Assembly (NCBI GenBank): GCA_002702655.1 | Contig: PABB01000066.1 | Coordinates: forward strand, 186,001-250,000 | Direction of reading: 5' to 3' | Origin: Planctomycetaceae bacterium | Lineage (GTDB): Bacteria > Planctomycetota > Planctomycetia > Pirellulales > Lacipirellulaceae | DNA length: 64,000 bases | Shown: in pieces, positions 18,059-26,809 of the stretch | Position numbering within the stretch: the first letter of the stretch is position 1 | Layout of the letters: each line of letters starts with the position of its first letter | Program-made: the position numbers and the translations under genes | The notes under the pieces: model-generated | The model's database searches: none | What the model was told of the DNA's origin: nothing | What the model saw: only the letters and a program-made list of their open reading frames with translations

Positions 18059-18225
18059 GCGGCGGCGGCTTCACGCCGGCGGTCGGCTTCTTGCATGGCC
18101 GGGCTCGTCGTACCAATGTCAATGCTCGCTGAGAGCGGACTGTCAGCCGTCGCCGAACCTCGCCCGAGTCCTCAAAGGCGCCGTCCGGGGCTCTCTGCGG
18201 GCGTCACGGACCGTACTTGCTTGTG

Positions 18226-18242
18226 GTTCGCGGTACGCGAAC
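18226..18242. repeat. Short inverted repeat upstream of the PfkB kinase gene
   Basis: GTTCGCG-GTA-CGCGAAC: two perfect 7-base arms with a 3-base centre, about 100 bases before the kinase ATG. This could be an operator for a dimeric repressor, though no -35/-10 pair was placed beside it. Confidence 0.35.
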
Positions 18243-18340
18243 GCCGAAATGGAACCCTTGCCCCCCTGCGTCGCGTCGGTCCATAATTGCGGGTTTGAAA
18301 TCCGCCAGCTCTCGCTCACTTCCCGAGGAAAGAGTCCGTC

Positions 18341-19243
18341 ATGCCGCTTGTCGTTGTTGGATCCGTCGCCATTGATAACGTTGAAACGCCCACCCAACGG
18401 CGGGACAACCTGCTGGGCGGGTCGGCGACCCACTTTTCCGTGGCCGCCAGTTTCTTCACCGGCGTGCGGCTGGTAGGCGTGGTCGGTTCCGACTGGCCCG
18501 AGGAGCACACCCAGATGCTCATCAGCCGCGGGATCGACACCTCCGGCTTGCATGTGGTCGAGGACGGCAAGACGTTCACCTGGACCGGTCGCTACCTGCC
18601 CAACATGAACGACCGCGAAACGCTCGACGTGCAGTTGAACGTGTTCGGCGAGTTCGATCCGGTGCTCCCCGAGAGCTACAAACGCGCCAAGTACGTCTTT
18701 CTCGCCAACGGCGTCCCCGGCGTGCAGATGAAGGTGCTCTCGCAGGTGCCCGGCCGTCGGCTGGCGGTGGCCGACACGATGGATCTGTGGATCAACACGA
18801 TGCGCGGCGATCTCGACAAGCTGCTGGGCGAACTGGACGGGTTGGTCCTCAACGACGCCGAGGCGAAGCTGCTGACCGGCAGCGAGAACCTGGTCGCCGC
18901 GGGCAAGGCGGTCCAGGAGATGGGCCCCAAGTTCGTCATCATCAAAAAGGGCGAGCATGGCGCGATGTTCTTTGGCGAGCATGAAACGTACGTCATGCCC
19001 GCGTTCCCCACGCCGCGGGTGATCGACCCCACCGGCGCCGGCGACAGCTTTGCCGGCGGCATGATGGGCTACCTGGCCGAGCAGGACGCCTTCGACCCCG
19101 AGACGCTCAAAACGGCCATGGCCTACGGCGTGGTGGTGGCCAGCTTCAACGTCGAAGGCTTCGGGCTGGAGCGGATGCACGAAGTCGGCCGCGAGGATAT
19201 TGATAAGCGGATGGACGCGTTCCGGAAGATGCTGAGTTTCTAG
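18341..19243 (+). CDS. PfkB-family carbohydrate kinase
   Basis: 300-residue ribokinase-fold sugar or nucleoside kinase. The N-terminal glycine pair is in NLLGGSATHFSVAA (about 23-36), and the C-terminal PfkB signature DPTGAGDSFAGG spans 229-240 with catalytic base D235 and the anion hole Gly-Ala-Gly. The ATP-site region NDAEAKLLTG is also typical. Members phosphorylate ribose, fructose, adenosine and similar substrates; this one cannot be pinned down. It is alone on its strand, so no operon clue. GAGGAAAG upstream is a usable ribosome-binding site. Confidence 0.85.
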   Translation: MPLVVVGSVAIDNVETPTQRRDNLLGGSATHFSVAASFFTGVRLVGVVGSDWPEEHTQMLISRGIDTSGLHVVEDGKTFTWTGRYLPNMNDRETLDVQLNVFGEFDPVLPESYKRAKYVFLANGVPGVQMKVLSQVPGRRLAVADTMDLWINTMRGDLDKLLGELDGLVLNDAEAKLLTGSENLVAAGKAVQEMGPKFVIIKKGEHGAMFFGEHETYVMPAFPTPRVIDPTGAGDSFAGGMMGYLAEQDAFDPETLKTAMAYGVVVASFNVEGFGLERMHEVGREDIDKRMDAFRKMLSF

Positions 19244-19360
19244 TGGGGACTTTCAGCGGTCGGCGATCGCCTGTCAGCTAGTGCGATGACTGCGATCGCA
19301 TCAACGGTTGCCGGGCTGCACACGCGGCGCGGCCGTCCTTGCAACGCCTCTTGCGGCTGC

Positions 19361-19388
19361 GTCGCCACGGTTCAAGAACCGTGGCTAC
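19361..19388. repeat. Palindromic hairpin element
   Basis: GCCACGGTT-CAAG-AACCGTGGC: perfect arms extended by a further GT/AC pair after one mismatch. It lies between the PfkB kinase and ThpR genes. With no T-run it is not a clear terminator; it may be a dispersed palindromic repeat. Confidence 0.5.
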
Positions 19389-19434
19389 CTAATCCCCTAT
19401 TTGGCTTAGTGCGGTTTGCTGAGAGCTTTCTCCC

Positions 19435-20022
19435 ATGTCCAAAACGCGCACCTTTATCGCCGTCGCCGCCGTTGATGCGGTTCATGCCGCCGCCGTCGGC
19501 GCAATTGAGCGGCTGGCTGGCGCCACGGAGAACGTGAAGTGGGTCGAGCCGGAGAACCTGCACTGGACGTTGCAGTTCCTGGGCGACCTGGACGACCAGG
19601 AAATGGCCACCGTCTGCATGCGCGTGCGGCGGGTGGCGGCGCGGGTGCCGGCGTTCACCATGCAGGCCGACGGCGTGGGGGCCTTCCCCTCGATCCAGCG
19701 GCCGCGCACGCTGTGGCTGGGGGCGGGCGACGGGGGCGAGGAGTTCTGCCGTCTGCAGCGGGAGATTGAGGATGCGCTGCTCGACCTGGGCTTCCGCGCC
19801 GACAATCGCAAGTTCGTCCCCCACCTGACGCTGGGCCGGGCCAGCCGCGGCGGCAACCCGGGGCCGCTGCTCAGCGAGCGGCTGGCCAAGCTGGCCAATT
19901 ATCCGGCAGGCGATGGCGGACCGGTCGCCCAGGCCGTCGACGAGGTGACGGTGTTTGCCAGCGAACTGACTCGCGAGGGGCCGCACTACCATGTGCTGGC
20001 AACCGCTCCCTTGGGCGATTGA
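19435..20022 (+). CDS. thpR: RNA 2',3'-cyclic phosphodiesterase (2H phosphoesterase)
   Basis: 195 residues. The two HxT motifs that define the 2H family are present: HWT at 43-45 (ENLHWTLQFLG) and HLT at 130-132 (FVPHLTLGRA), in the usual spacing and context of ThpR, formerly called 2'-5' RNA ligase. The enzyme opens 2',3'-cyclic phosphates on RNA ends. Length matches the family. Flanked on both sides by palindromic intergenic elements. Confidence 0.9.
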   Translation: MSKTRTFIAVAAVDAVHAAAVGAIERLAGATENVKWVEPENLHWTLQFLGDLDDQEMATVCMRVRRVAARVPAFTMQADGVGAFPSIQRPRTLWLGAGDGGEEFCRLQREIEDALLDLGFRADNRKFVPHLTLGRASRGGNPGPLLSERLAKLANYPAGDGGPVAQAVDEVTVFASELTREGPHYHVLATAPLGD

Positions 20023-20036
20023 TGCCGGTCAAGACT

Positions 20037-20130
20037 GGGGTGCCTGGGGACGCATCGCAGCGGAGCCCCCAGTTGCATCAGCTCACTCTTGCTTTTCTGG
20101 GGGCTCGCTTCGCTCGTCCCCAGCCACCCC
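20037..20130. repeat. Long imperfect inverted-repeat element
   Basis: Outer arms GGGGTGCCTGGGGAC (20037-20051) and GTCCCCAGCCACCCC (20116-20130) pair in 14 of 15 positions. Inner arms AGCCCCCAG (20064-20072) and CTGGGGGCT (20097-20105) pair perfectly. The loop is about 24 bases. The element sits directly after thpR. No T-run follows, so it looks like a REP- or MITE-like repeat rather than a terminator. Confidence 0.6.
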
Positions 20131-20144
20131 CTGCGCTTTCTCAC

Positions 20145-20179
20145 CTGCCTACTGCCTACTGCCCACTGCCTACTGCCAA
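20145..20179. repeat. Five-copy 7-bp tandem repeat
   Basis: CTGCCTA, CTGCCTA, CTGCCCA, CTGCCTA, CTGCCAA in direct succession. Non-coding, and likely to vary in copy number. It is part of a 353-base gap between thpR and the next gene that otherwise holds only the inverted-repeat element. Confidence 0.75.
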
Positions 20180-20375
20180 CCCCGGCTTGCCAGCAGCGAT
20201 TCGCTAACCCGCAAGGTCGCCGCTAGCACCGCCCGCCGGGTTGCCCGAGACGGCAATTCCCCCTGACGCGGCAGCCCTTCCGCCGCCGAAATCTTCAGAA
20301 GAATCGATACATCTTCGCGCCGCGGCAACCGGTCGGTTCGCAGCCGCCGGCGACTGTCCTGGGGGGGACCTGATC

Positions 20376-21806
20376 ATGCGACGAACGGTCAATTGCATCG
20401 CGGCGGCCGTCGCGGCGACTAGTCTTGTGCTGTTGAGTTACCAGGCCGCAGCGGACGACGTCGTGTTCGCGAGCGACTTGCCGGAGGAGTTCACGTGGGA
20501 TGGGGCCTGGGCTGATCAAGCCCAACCGCTCCCATCCGGCAGTATGATCCGGCAGGCGCAAGCCACTTCGCGCAGCAATCGCGGCAACGCCAACACAGGC
20601 AACCGCGTGGCGTCGCGCTCGGCCCGCAGCACGCGGTTGCCATACATGATCGGCGATCAGTTCAGCGGCGGCAACGGCGAAATGATGATGTACGCCGACA
20701 TGGGGCTCGACGGCCACAACGTGACGCCGGTCTCGGAAATTGAGAGCCCGATCTTCGGCGGCAATCGGCTGAATATCGCCGAGGCGAACTCGACGCTGCC
20801 GACCGACCGTTTGATTTTCTCCTACCGGCACCTGAGCAACGCGTTCGAGTCGAACATTATCGGCGAGCGAGCGCAAACCGACATTGAGCACTTTGTCGTC
20901 GGTTTCGAAAAGACGTTCCTCGACGGCATGGGATCGGTCCAGTTTCAAGTGCCGTTGTTGCGGCAACTCAACTCGGACCTGGAGGTGTTCCAGGATTCGT
21001 TCGGCTCGAACATCCCCACTTCCGACCGTCACGGCGAACTGGGCAACCTGGCCACGACGGTCAAGCTGCTGCTGATCGAGCGACAGAAATTCGCGCTGGG
21101 CTGCGGCGTCGCGGTCACTGCGCCCACGGCCGACGACGGTTCGATCATCGGCGACTTTGACACGACGTTTCCGCTGACCGGCTCGCCAGCCGTGTCGGCC
21201 ACCGCGCCCTCGTCGTTCTTCTTCGAGGGGTACTTCGACAACCACACCGTGAACCTGGTGCCGTTTCTGGCGTGGGCGTGCCAGAGCGACAGCGGATTCT
21301 TTCATCAGGGCTTCTTTCAGGTCGACGCGCCGCTCAACTCGTCGCCGGCTCGCGTGCTGGCCGCCGGCACGATCACGCCCGACACGATCTACGACGCCGA
21401 AACGTTCAACGTCGAAGTGGAAGGCCGCGTCAAGCAGCGCACGCTGCTGCGGGCCAACCTGGGCTTCGGCTACTGGTTGCACCGCGGCTCGCGGCGCGAC
21501 TTCCTGGAGGGAATTGCCGGGCTGCTGGAGGTGCACTACACGCACGCGCTGGACGATCCCAACTCGCTGGTCGTGCCGCTGGCTACATTCACCGATCCGT
21601 CGACCACCAACGATCCGTTCAGTCTGAACATCAACGCGGGCGGCCCCGGCGGCAACGTCGACATCGTCAACTTGTCGACCGGCGTGGTACTGGACATGGG
21701 CGCCTGCCAGATCACCAACGGCGTCATCGTGCCGATCAGCGGCAACGAGCGGTACGACCGGGCGTTCGACTTCGAGTACAACCTGCAGGTCAACCGATTC
21801 TTCTGA
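20376..21806 (+). CDS. Exported protein of unknown family, probable outer-membrane beta-barrel
   Basis: 476 residues from the ATG at 20376, where a signal peptide begins (MRRTVNCIAAAVAATSLVLL...AAADD); a G-rich stretch precedes it. The upstream in-frame ATG at 20241 gives a 45-residue extension with no signal-like character. The mature part alternates polar and aromatic residues (for example RLIFSYRHLSNAF, FQVPLLRQL, LGFGYWLHRGSRRDF) and ends in FDFEYNLQVNRFF, a terminal Phe as favoured by BAM-assembled barrels. The function is unknown. I cannot match it to a named porin family. Confidence 0.6.
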   Translation: MRRTVNCIAAAVAATSLVLLSYQAAADDVVFASDLPEEFTWDGAWADQAQPLPSGSMIRQAQATSRSNRGNANTGNRVASRSARSTRLPYMIGDQFSGGNGEMMMYADMGLDGHNVTPVSEIESPIFGGNRLNIAEANSTLPTDRLIFSYRHLSNAFESNIIGERAQTDIEHFVVGFEKTFLDGMGSVQFQVPLLRQLNSDLEVFQDSFGSNIPTSDRHGELGNLATTVKLLLIERQKFALGCGVAVTAPTADDGSIIGDFDTTFPLTGSPAVSATAPSSFFFEGYFDNHTVNLVPFLAWACQSDSGFFHQGFFQVDAPLNSSPARVLAAGTITPDTIYDAETFNVEVEGRVKQRTLLRANLGFGYWLHRGSRRDFLEGIAGLLEVHYTHALDDPNSLVVPLATFTDPSTTNDPFSLNINAGGPGGNVDIVNLSTGVVLDMGACQITNGVIVPISGNERYDRAFDFEYNLQVNRFF

Positions 21807-21855
21807 AGTCGGCGGCCGGCATGCACTTGATTCAGCAGGAAGCACCGGCGCGACG

Positions 21856-23181
21856 TCACGCGCGGCGCGACTGCTTGCCCCCGTTGCGGCGAAGCAGCAG
21901 CAGGCTGGCCATCGCGGCCAGCAGTGCTGCGGCGGGTTCAGGCACGGCCCGCAACATGGCTTCAAACTCGCCGTCGCCGTTCAGCGCGTTGTACGACGTT
22001 TGGAACCGGCGGAAGTCGTCAAAGTCGTTGTCGCCGTCGCCGTCCAAGTCGCCGCGAGCTGCCTGGACCTCCGGTGACAGCATCGACATGTCCGTCAGGT
22101 GGTATGTGCGAAAGATCGCCCAATCTCGCAGAGTGAGATTGCCGTCGCCTGACAGATCTGCTGCGAGCACCTCTTGCAACAGAATGGGCCAACCGTCGAC
22201 GGTCCACAGCAGCTCGTCGATGGCAAAGCGCGGCACGCCGTTGGAATTGGCGTCGTAGAAGTGGAAGCCGAAATAATCGACGCCGTCCTCAGAGAAGATG
22301 CCGGCGTGCCCTGGGCCAATGCGATTGTCGACGTCGTCGAGAAACAGCGTGCCGCCGCCGCTGATCATCGACCGCGGCTGGGCGCTGTTGTCGACAAAGG
22401 GCCCTGCGGGACTGGTGCTGCGGCCGACGCGAATCTCGTACGTGCTGTCGACGCCGCTGCAGCAGCTGCCCCAGTTCACAAACAGGTAGTAGTACCCGTC
22501 GTGGTAGTGCATGTACGACGCTTCGATGTCCGTGCCGCCGCTGCGCCCGGCAATCCGCGTGGCGCCAGCGGGCGTGGCGTCGTAGGGCTTGCCGCTGACC
22601 GGGTCGAGTTCGGTGACAAAGATGCCGTTCCAGTACGAGCCGAACGTCATCCACATCCGATCGGTCGCATCGACAAACACGCTGGCATCGATCGTGTTGT
22701 AGGGATAGCCGACCTCTGACTTGGTGACGACGCCCTGGTCAATCCACTGGTAAGCCGGGTCCGTGAAGTTGAGCGTCGTGTTGGTCGCTAGCCCGATCGC
22801 CGACTCCTGCCCGCCGAAGGTCGAGACGGAGTAGTACAGCCGGTACTCGTCACCGTACTGAATGACGCTGGGGGCCCAGAACGTGCCGTCGTTGCCGGGC
22901 ACCTCGCTGGCGATCCACGCCGGGGCGTCGCTGAAGATCGCGTTGGCCTCGGCGTTATTGTACGGATCGTACCAGGTCGTCAGATTGGTCGAGTGCTTGA
23001 AGAAGATCCCGTCGGCCCCGCCCAGGGCCGTGCCGTAGACGTAGTAGTGATTGCCGTCCTTGATAATCCGCGACGGGTCGTGCATGACGCTGTCGCCGCC
23101 GACCTGCGCGATCGCCGACGCCCCCCCGCCGTATGCTAGGCAGGCTGACAACGCCACCGCCAATCGCAACCTCGCTTGCAT
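21856..23181 (-). CDS. Secreted GH43-like endo-arabinanase with dockerin-like repeats and PEP-CTERM sorting tail
   Basis: 441 residues. Signal peptide, then a five-bladed-propeller glycoside hydrolase of the GH43 type: D35 in VMHDPS (general base), D165 in NTIDASVF (pKa modulator) and D219-E220 in GTDIEASYMH (E220 acid), plus FWAPSV and GHAGIF blocks seen in arabinanases. Next are two EF-hand-like dockerin segments (DLSGDGNLTLRDW and DLDGDGDNDFDDF), which planctomycetes often use as surface modules. The end is a PEP-CTERM signal: VPEPAAALL at about 413, a hydrophobic helix, then RRNGGKQSRRA. It should cleave alpha-1,5-arabinan outside the cytoplasm; exact linkage is inferred. Confidence 0.85.
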   Translation of the reverse strand: MQARLRLAVALSACLAYGGGASAIAQVGGDSVMHDPSRIIKDGNHYYVYGTALGGADGIFFKHSTNLTTWYDPYNNAEANAIFSDAPAWIASEVPGNDGTFWAPSVIQYGDEYRLYYSVSTFGGQESAIGLATNTTLNFTDPAYQWIDQGVVTKSEVGYPYNTIDASVFVDATDRMWMTFGSYWNGIFVTELDPVSGKPYDATPAGATRIAGRSGGTDIEASYMHYHDGYYYLFVNWGSCCSGVDSTYEIRVGRSTSPAGPFVDNSAQPRSMISGGGTLFLDDVDNRIGPGHAGIFSEDGVDYFGFHFYDANSNGVPRFAIDELLWTVDGWPILLQEVLAADLSGDGNLTLRDWAIFRTYHLTDMSMLSPEVQAARGDLDGDGDNDFDDFRRFQTSYNALNGDGEFEAMLRAVPEPAAALLAAMASLLLLRRNGGKQSRRA

Positions 23182-23347
23182 TCGCCTCTTCTCTTTCCCG
23201 GCAGAAATGCCGACTTCACTGTCCTCCCTCCAAGCTACATCGCCGCGGTAAGATCGGCAACTTGCTGGGTCGCGCCACGGTGACGGTGACTGTGTCCGGG
23301 GGGCTCACAAGAACAAGAGAATGCCCAGAACCGGCACAATATCCGTC

Positions 23348-23390
23348 CCCCCCATCGTTTCTCTGGCGCCAGCCTCGCAACGATGGGGGG
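23348..23390. repeat. Inverted repeat in a gene-free gap
   Basis: CCCCCCATCGTT (23348-23359) and AACGATGGGGGG (23379-23390) are perfect 12-base complements around a 19-base spacer that itself holds the palindrome TGGCGCCA. The surrounding 379-base gap between divergent genes contains nothing else I can support. Confidence 0.5.
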
Positions 23391-23560
23391 AAACAACCGC
23401 TGGCTGGGGCCAAGCCGGGGGAACGGCATAGACGCTGCCGGGGGGTGTCTGGTATCTGTTCCCCGCGTTCGCCGATGCGGTTTTGTGCAGAGGAATCAGT
23501 CGCCGGGCGCCATTTCATCTGCACGCCGTGACGAATCTCCTGAACCTCGGAGGTCAGTCG

Positions 23561-24478
23561 ATGCTTGCTAGGTTGGTTTGTGCTGGTGTTCTCGTCAGCT
23601 GCTCGCTGGCTGTCCTTTCCGCGGCGGCTCAGTCGGCTCATCGCCCCGGCGCCGACGCGTGCAATGTCTGCCTCGATGGCCAGTGCGAGACTTGCCAGAT
23701 TGAGCGCGGCCGGCCGCACCGTCTGCTGGATGTGACCGGATCAGTGCTGGGCGTGTTCGACAAGCTCGCGCTGTGGGACCGCCGAGCCCGCAATCACGAT
23801 GTGTCGCCGGAAACCGAGGCTGCGGTCATCGAATATATGACGGCCAACCAACTCGGCGACACCAAGGTGCGGATCAATCAATACGCCCCCGGCGACGAGT
23901 GGCGACGGCTGCGCGACAACAAAGACGTTGGCGCCGGCTGGCGGTACACGTTGGGCGCCGTGTACACGCTGGGTTACACGATCTTTCCCGGACGACTGCT
24001 GGGGCGCGACAGCTACAATCCCTACACCGACACGGTGTCGATCTACTCGGACCTGCCGCCGCTGGCCCTGGAGCAGGCGGCTCACGCCAAAATCGTCAAT
24101 CAGCAGGCGCATCCCGGCACGTACGCCGTGTCGTACGCCATTCCGTTTGTGTCCCTGTTTCCAGAAAAGCGCGCCAAGGACGACGTGCACGGCTATTTGC
24201 AGCGGTGGGGCACGCTCGACCAGCGGAACGAAGCCTACAGCGTGCTGACGCCGCAACTGGGCAGCGAAATTGGCGGGCAGATTGGCAGTCTGTTCCAGCC
24301 GGCCGGCGACACGATCCTGGGGCTGGGCGGCGCCGCAATCGGGCATACCGTGAAAACTCAAGTGCGGCCCCCACGACAGCAGCAGCGTCGCGGCTTGGCC
24401 GGCGAGCCGGTGATCGTCGACGACCGCGCCGTGCAGCCGGCCTCGGCCGAGACTCGCGACACCGACTGGGCGCGGTAG
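23561..24478 (+). CDS. Exported protein of unknown function
   Basis: 305 residues. GGAGG lies eight bases before the ATG at 23561, where a signal peptide begins (LARLVCAGVLVSCSLAVLSAAAQSA). A short Cys motif C-N-V-C-L-D-G-Q-C-E-T-C follows the signal and could bind metal or form disulfides. The middle has GYTIFPGRLLGRDSYNPYTDTVSIYSD and LALEQAAHAK, which resemble a peptidase-like planctomycete family only weakly. No catalytic residues can be named. Convergent with the pectinesterase fusion gene. Confidence 0.6.
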   Translation: MLARLVCAGVLVSCSLAVLSAAAQSAHRPGADACNVCLDGQCETCQIERGRPHRLLDVTGSVLGVFDKLALWDRRARNHDVSPETEAAVIEYMTANQLGDTKVRINQYAPGDEWRRLRDNKDVGAGWRYTLGAVYTLGYTIFPGRLLGRDSYNPYTDTVSIYSDLPPLALEQAAHAKIVNQQAHPGTYAVSYAIPFVSLFPEKRAKDDVHGYLQRWGTLDQRNEAYSVLTPQLGSEIGGQIGSLFQPAGDTILGLGGAAIGHTVKTQVRPPRQQQRRGLAGEPVIVDDRAVQPASAETRDTDWAR

Positions 24479-24524
24479 GTTCGCTGTGGCGCTGTCTTCA
24501 GACAAGCAAGCGGCGGACCGCGAA

Positions 24525-26468
24525 CTACGGCCGCGTTAGCCGCTCTTGCACGATGAACGGCCGCAACTCTGGCAATTGCCGCTGCAGGTCTTCCAGGACC
24601 AGGACCGCAAGCCGCCGCGCGCCGGCGTGGTTGAAGTGTGTCGTGTCCCCCTCGGTTTGCAGCGCGGCGCCTGCATTCGGCGCAAGCCGATTGAACAGGT
24701 CGCGCGTCAACTGGGCCAGGTCCACGAGCGGGCAATCCAACTCGCGGGCCACCGCGCGGGCGGCCTCGGCGTAGTCGGCGTTGCCGTCGTCGTCGACCAG
24801 TTGGCCCGACTCGTCGACGATTCGCCGCACGGGCGGGGTCAGCAGCACGGCTGTCGCCCCGGCGGCGCGAGCTTCCTCGACATACCGCCGCAAGTTCGCG
24901 CGAAAGTCGCCGCCGGCTGCCGGGTCGGTCTCGCGCTCGGGGCCTTTGCCACGATTGTCATTGTGACCGAACTGGATCAGCACGTAGTCGGCGTCGGTCT
25001 GCTGAGCGCGCCGCCAATGCCCCTCGGAGCGAAAACTCTTGGAACTGCGGCCGTTGCGTGCTTCGTTGACAACGGTCACGCGGTCGTCGAAGAACGCCCG
25101 CAGCCCCCAGCCCCAGCCTTGCAGCGGACTGTTGGCGTCGTAGTCAGCCACGGTCGAGTCGCCCACGGCCACAATCGTCAGCTTCTTCAGCGGCGTTGCT
25201 GCTGGCAGGTCTTGCTCGGGCACGTAGCGCGCTGCCAGCGTGGCCAACGCGCCGTACGCGGCCTGGGGGTCGGCCGGCGCGAACCGCTGCGGCGCGGAGT
25301 CGGACTGTCCGCCGACAAACGAAATCCGTCGCGTACCGCTGCCGGTATCGTAGGCGGCGACTGAGCCGTCCGTGCGCACGACCGTGGCCCCCGCGGCGCC
25401 AGCTACCGGTTCGCTGAATTGGACAATGACTCGGTCGCCATCGGTTTCGACGCTCTCGATCGTCGGCGCCGCCGTGCTCTCGGGATCCCAGCGACCGTCG
25501 AACGTCCATGCGGGGGTGATCTCGTCGGGCGTTGGCGCGCCGGCCGCCTCGCTCAGATTGTCCGCATACCAGGGAAAATTGTCACCGTCGCGGTGGCAGT
25601 TGTGGAAGTACTTGCGCTCGTACAGCGCCTGCTCGGCAGGCGCCAGCGAGGAAATGTCTTTCACCACGCCAATCGGCCGATCGGCCATCGTCGCGCTGAA
25701 TTGGCAGTCGAGCAGGTAAAACTGCGACGGGTAATGATTCCGCCCCAGCCACCAATCCTGCACGCCGTCGAACTGACAGTCTCGCAGCACGAACTTCATG
25801 TTGGGATCAAGGTGGCCGTCGTGCCAGATCGCTGCGGTCGTGTCGACTTCCTCGAACTGCGAGTCGCGCACGAAGCACCACCCCCGCGGGCAGACGAAGT
25901 CGACGCGCCCCTTGAAGCGGCAATTGCGGTGATAATACATCCCGAACGCCGTGTTCCACAGCGACAGCGTGTCGCCGCCGACGCCCAGTACGTTGCAGTT
26001 GTCGATGATCAGCCGATTGGGTTGCCCGTAGACGGCAAACGCGTGCTCGCCGGTCGGCTGCGTGTTGACGATTGTGAGATTCTTGAGCACGCAGTCGTCG
26101 CTAAACAGATTGACCACGGCCACGCCGAATCGATCGTAGCGGCGATGATACTCCTCGCGCGGCAGGTTGAACTCGATCCGCACGCCCTCGCGACTTTCGC
26201 CGCGGAGCGTGACTCGATTCTGATCCAGGCGGATCCGTTCCGTGTAAACCCCGTTGGGGATCTGAACGATGACCCGTTCGGCGTTGTCGGCGGGGATCGA
26301 ATCGATCGCTTCCTGTATCGACTTGTCAACCGTGATCACGCGCGGCGCTGCGACCGCACTCCCTGCGACGGCCCCGCTGAGAAATGCCAGCCCGCAAAGG
26401 ACGCCAAGATATCGCTGCCCGCGGCGAATACGCAGGCGGCGATCGGCAGACGAAAACATGTCGCGCAT
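24525..26468 (-). CDS. Pectinesterase (CE8) fused to rhamnogalacturonan acetylesterase-like GDSL esterase (CE12)
   Basis: 647 residues from the ATG at 26466-26468, where a signal peptide starts (GVLCGLAFLSGAVAGSAVA, about 21-40); an in-frame ATG at 26603 adds no recognisable sequence. Residues 45-320 form a right-handed beta-helix pectin methylesterase: GGDTLSLWN with D166 and RVDFVCPRG with D190, the two catalytic aspartates. Residues 335-400 are a linker with a beta-sandwich look. Residues 428-640 form an SGNH hydrolase of the rhamnogalacturonan acetylesterase type: GDSTV (S438), FGHND (N503) and DTTHFNHAGA (D608/H611). One exported protein would remove both methyl and acetyl groups from pectin. 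Confidence 0.88.
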   Translation of the reverse strand: MRDMFSSADRRLRIRRGQRYLGVLCGLAFLSGAVAGSAVAAPRVITVDKSIQEAIDSIPADNAERVIVQIPNGVYTERIRLDQNRVTLRGESREGVRIEFNLPREEYHRRYDRFGVAVVNLFSDDCVLKNLTIVNTQPTGEHAFAVYGQPNRLIIDNCNVLGVGGDTLSLWNTAFGMYYHRNCRFKGRVDFVCPRGWCFVRDSQFEEVDTTAAIWHDGHLDPNMKFVLRDCQFDGVQDWWLGRNHYPSQFYLLDCQFSATMADRPIGVVKDISSLAPAEQALYERKYFHNCHRDGDNFPWYADNLSEAAGAPTPDEITPAWTFDGRWDPESTAAPTIESVETDGDRVIVQFSEPVAGAAGATVVRTDGSVAAYDTGSGTRRISFVGGQSDSAPQRFAPADPQAAYGALATLAARYVPEQDLPAATPLKKLTIVAVGDSTVADYDANSPLQGWGWGLRAFFDDRVTVVNEARNGRSSKSFRSEGHWRRAQQTDADYVLIQFGHNDNRGKGPERETDPAAGGDFRANLRRYVEEARAAGATAVLLTPPVRRIVDESGQLVDDDGNADYAEAARAVARELDCPLVDLAQLTRDLFNRLAPNAGAALQTEGDTTHFNHAGARRLAVLVLEDLQRQLPELRPFIVQERLTRP

Positions 26469-26617
26469 GTTGTGTTCCGAGCGAAAAGCCAAGACGATGA
26501 GCTGATGAGATGAAGCGAGGCTGATTATACAAGCGGCGCCGACGACGCGCAGGGCGTTTGCGTTGTGCGTCGCAGGCTCTGCAAGAATTCCGCCGCCTTC
26601 CACGGAGAATAGTCACG

Positions 26618-26809
26618 ATGGGCCTGTTTTGGGACCTGATGCAGCAGAGCCAGATTTCCAGCCACGACGAGCGCGCCGGCGCCCTGGAAGCCCGCGTCGT
26701 TCGCCTGGAGCGCGAGCTTCACCGCACGCAGACGGTGCTGCACGAAGCCATCAAGCGGCTGGAGATTGTCGTGGGCGAAGATCTCAATCGCGACGGGCAG
26801 CTTGGCTGA
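26618..26809 (+). CDS. Small coiled-coil protein
   Basis: 63 residues from the ATG at 26618, with GGAG ten bases upstream. After MGLFWDLMQQSQIS it is a continuous heptad-like helix (LEARVVRLERELHRTQTVLHEAIKRLE) ending in a short acidic turn DLNRDGQ. No family is recognised. The ribosome-binding site, heptads and codon use support it as a real gene. It probably oligomerises or works as an adaptor. It is divergent from the pectinesterase fusion gene. Confidence 0.6.
   Translation: MGLFWDLMQQSQISSHDERAGALEARVVRLERELHRTQTVLHEAIKRLEIVVGEDLNRDGQLG

Noticed and set aside
20145-20179. Heptamer array considered as a CRISPR or VNTR locus
   Set aside because: Units of 7 bases with no spacers and no cas genes; reported only as a simple tandem repeat.
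20295-21965. 556-codon minus-strand frame opposite the outer-membrane-like protein
   Set aside because: Shadow frame: low-complexity translation, no ribosome-binding site, and the plus strand has a signal peptide and barrel-like pattern.
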